From Balneolales bacterium (GTDB taxonomy: Bacteria; Bacteroidota; Rhodothermia; Balneolales; Natronogracilivirgulaceae), in the NCBI GenBank assembly GCA_007131625.1, contig SLQC01000062.1, positions 1 to 6,817 on the forward strand: a stretch of 6,817 nt of DNA, given 5' to 3'. A program made the position numbers and the translations under genes. The stretch's first letter is position 1, and each line of letters starts with the position of its first letter. The notes under the pieces were generated by a model that worked only from the letters and a program-made list of their open reading frames with translations, was not told where the DNA came from and ran no database searches. Positions 6,391 through 6,817 of the stretch are shown here, one piece after another.

Positions 6391-6433
6391 TGGGCGGTGA
6401 GGGATTTGAACCCCCGACCAATCGATTATGAGT
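6391..6433 (-). other. tRNA 3' half (tRNA-Ile2/CAU-like), putative integration attachment site
   Basis: On the minus strand the anticodon loop CTCATAA (6432-6426, anticodon CAT at 6430-6428), the 3' anticodon stem strand TCGAT, the variable loop TGGTC, a complete T arm (GGGGG, TTCAAAT, CCCTC), the acceptor strand ACCGCCC and a discriminator A follow in correct order and spacing. CCA is not encoded. The CTCATAATCGxTTGGTCG stretch is closer to tRNA-Ile2 (lysidine-modified CAU) than to elongator tRNA-Met, as I recall these genes. No matching 5' half (GGGCGGT acceptor strand, D arm) occurs upstream to the window end; only four of five bases before the loop (ATCTA) still fit the stem. A lone tRNA 3' half with its terminator is what remains at the distal junction after a tyrosine-recombinase element integrates into a tRNA gene. 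A degraded tRNA is the alternative. Confidence 0.75.
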
Positions 6434-6684
6434 AGATTTATTGTTTAATATTTTCAGTTACTTACATCATTTTAGTTGGTTAGAAGTAGTACAGACGAGA
6501 AGATTTTATCTCTGTTTGTCACAGTCTCACATTTGAGTGACTGTGTTTGGATGTGTAAGCAAGTCATTAAGAATCTCCATTGGAAATGACATAAATTTAG
6601 CACGGAATTCTTAATTTGTGTGTATTGGTTGTCACCCGTCTGAGGCGTGGCGAGAATAAGTGGGTCAAGTGAATTTTCTGGGGA
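6434..6684. other. Non-coding stretch between tRNA fragment and transposase
   Basis: I see no gene on either strand in these 251 bases. A minus-strand frame overlapping the transposase end (6597-6812) has no family features. The stretch contains an imperfect inverted repeat at 6520-6545 and should include the right end of the insertion sequence, but the terminal repeat cannot be placed because the other end is outside the window. Confidence 0.45.
6520..6545. repeat. 26-bp imperfect inverted repeat
   Basis: CACAGTC and GACTGTG form perfect outer arms of 7 bp, and the inner bases pair with two mismatches, so 10 of 13 positions match. No T run follows. It lies between the tRNA fragment and the transposase and could be a protein-binding site of the mobile element. 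Confidence 0.4.
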
Positions 6685-6817
6685 TTAGGCATATAATTTA
6701 CAGATCCGGAACAAAAAGAACTTGGTGTCTCGTACCCCTTTTTGATTCGCCCGGAATAGCTTGATCCGTGCATTGAATGATTCCGCTGATGCATTGGTAG
6801 TCCGGTTATCAAAGAAG
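6685..6817 (-). CDS. Insertion-sequence DDE transposase, C-terminal end
   Basis: The last 43 codons of a transposase enter from the right edge; the rest is outside. The frame begins at 6816 and ends with TAA at 6685-6687. It carries NRTTNASAESFNARIK (residues 4-19 of the visible part), containing the conserved late Asn-Ala-x-Ala-Glu-Ser-Phe-Asn block that includes the final acidic residue of DDE transposases. It then has FRANQKGVRDTKFFLFRI (21-38) and the terminal CKLYA. This tail is typical of ISL3-like/ISAon1-type transposases common in Bacteroidota and related phyla; the subgroup is from memory. The frame is open throughout the visible part, so I cannot say whether the full gene is intact. 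It sits on the presumed element side of the tRNA fragment. Confidence 0.8.
   Translation of the reverse strand, partial: FFDNRTTNASAESFNARIKLFRANQKGVRDTKFFLFRICKLYA

Noticed and set aside
6465..6490. A plus-strand stretch (TTAGTTGGTTAGAAG) resembling a tRNA D arm
   Set aside because: It is on the strand opposite to the tRNA 3' half, and no acceptor strand or anticodon arm is found at the right distances; probably chance.
6391..6684. A tRNA gene interrupted by a group I intron, with the 3' half as the second exon
   Set aside because: The base before the tRNA-like part is not the expected intron-terminal G, no 5' exon is found within the window, and the upstream side leads to a transposase, favouring an integration scar.
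6597..6812. A 71-codon minus-strand frame at the right end
   Set aside because: It overlaps the transposase C-terminus in another frame; the transposase frame carries the conserved Asn-Ala-Ser-Ala-Glu-Ser-Phe-Asn block, so this is a shadow.

Overview
The window is AT-rich bacterial DNA, with all recognisable genes on the minus strand. Its core is a four-gene cluster (519-5342) for carbohydrate or polyol metabolism. In transcription order (high to low coordinate) it holds a zinc-type medium-chain dehydrogenase resembling L-sorbose-1-phosphate reductase, a mannitol-1-phosphate 5-dehydrogenase-like enzyme, a ribokinase-type PfkB kinase and a 1-phosphofructokinase-type PfkB kinase. Downstream, after a 276 bp gap, the first 80 codons of a sodium:solute symporter (1-242) run off the left edge. 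No PTS components are visible. A sodium symporter plus soluble sugar kinases suggests uptake of an unphosphorylated sugar or polyol followed by kinase, dehydrogenase and bisphosphate-forming steps. An attractive but unproven reading is a PTS-independent version of the sorbose pathway (ketose -> ketose-1-P -> hexitol-6-P -> fructose-6-P -> fructose-1,6-bisphosphate).

Upstream of the operon (5343-6430) the sequence looks rearranged. A Gfo/Idh/MocA oxidoreductase gene with a good ribosome binding site stops after 94 codons, just where the family's catalytic Glu-Lys-Pro motif should begin. Directly at the break, in another frame, lies protein-like sequence of unknown origin that carries one apparent frameshift. 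Further out is the 3' half of a tRNA (anticodon loop CTCATAA, most like tRNA-Ile2 with anticodon CAU) with its own terminator but no 5' half. This is the usual scar of integration into a tRNA gene. The element side would be at higher coordinates, where the C-terminal end of a DDE transposase (6685-6817) enters the window.

Taxonomy cannot be fixed from this window. The symporter N-terminus, the scarcity of Shine-Dalgarno sequences, a tRNA end without an encoded CCA and a transposase tail like those seen in Bacteroidota insertion sequences point loosely to the Planctomycetota/Verrucomicrobiota/Bacteroidota sphere, perhaps an anaerobic or marine saccharolytic organism. This is inference.

Nothing here is a clearly new defence or RNA system. 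The most interesting points are the unusual enzyme set of the operon, the His-to-Asp change in the predicted zinc site of the dehydrogenase, and the apparent island boundary next to a broken gene.
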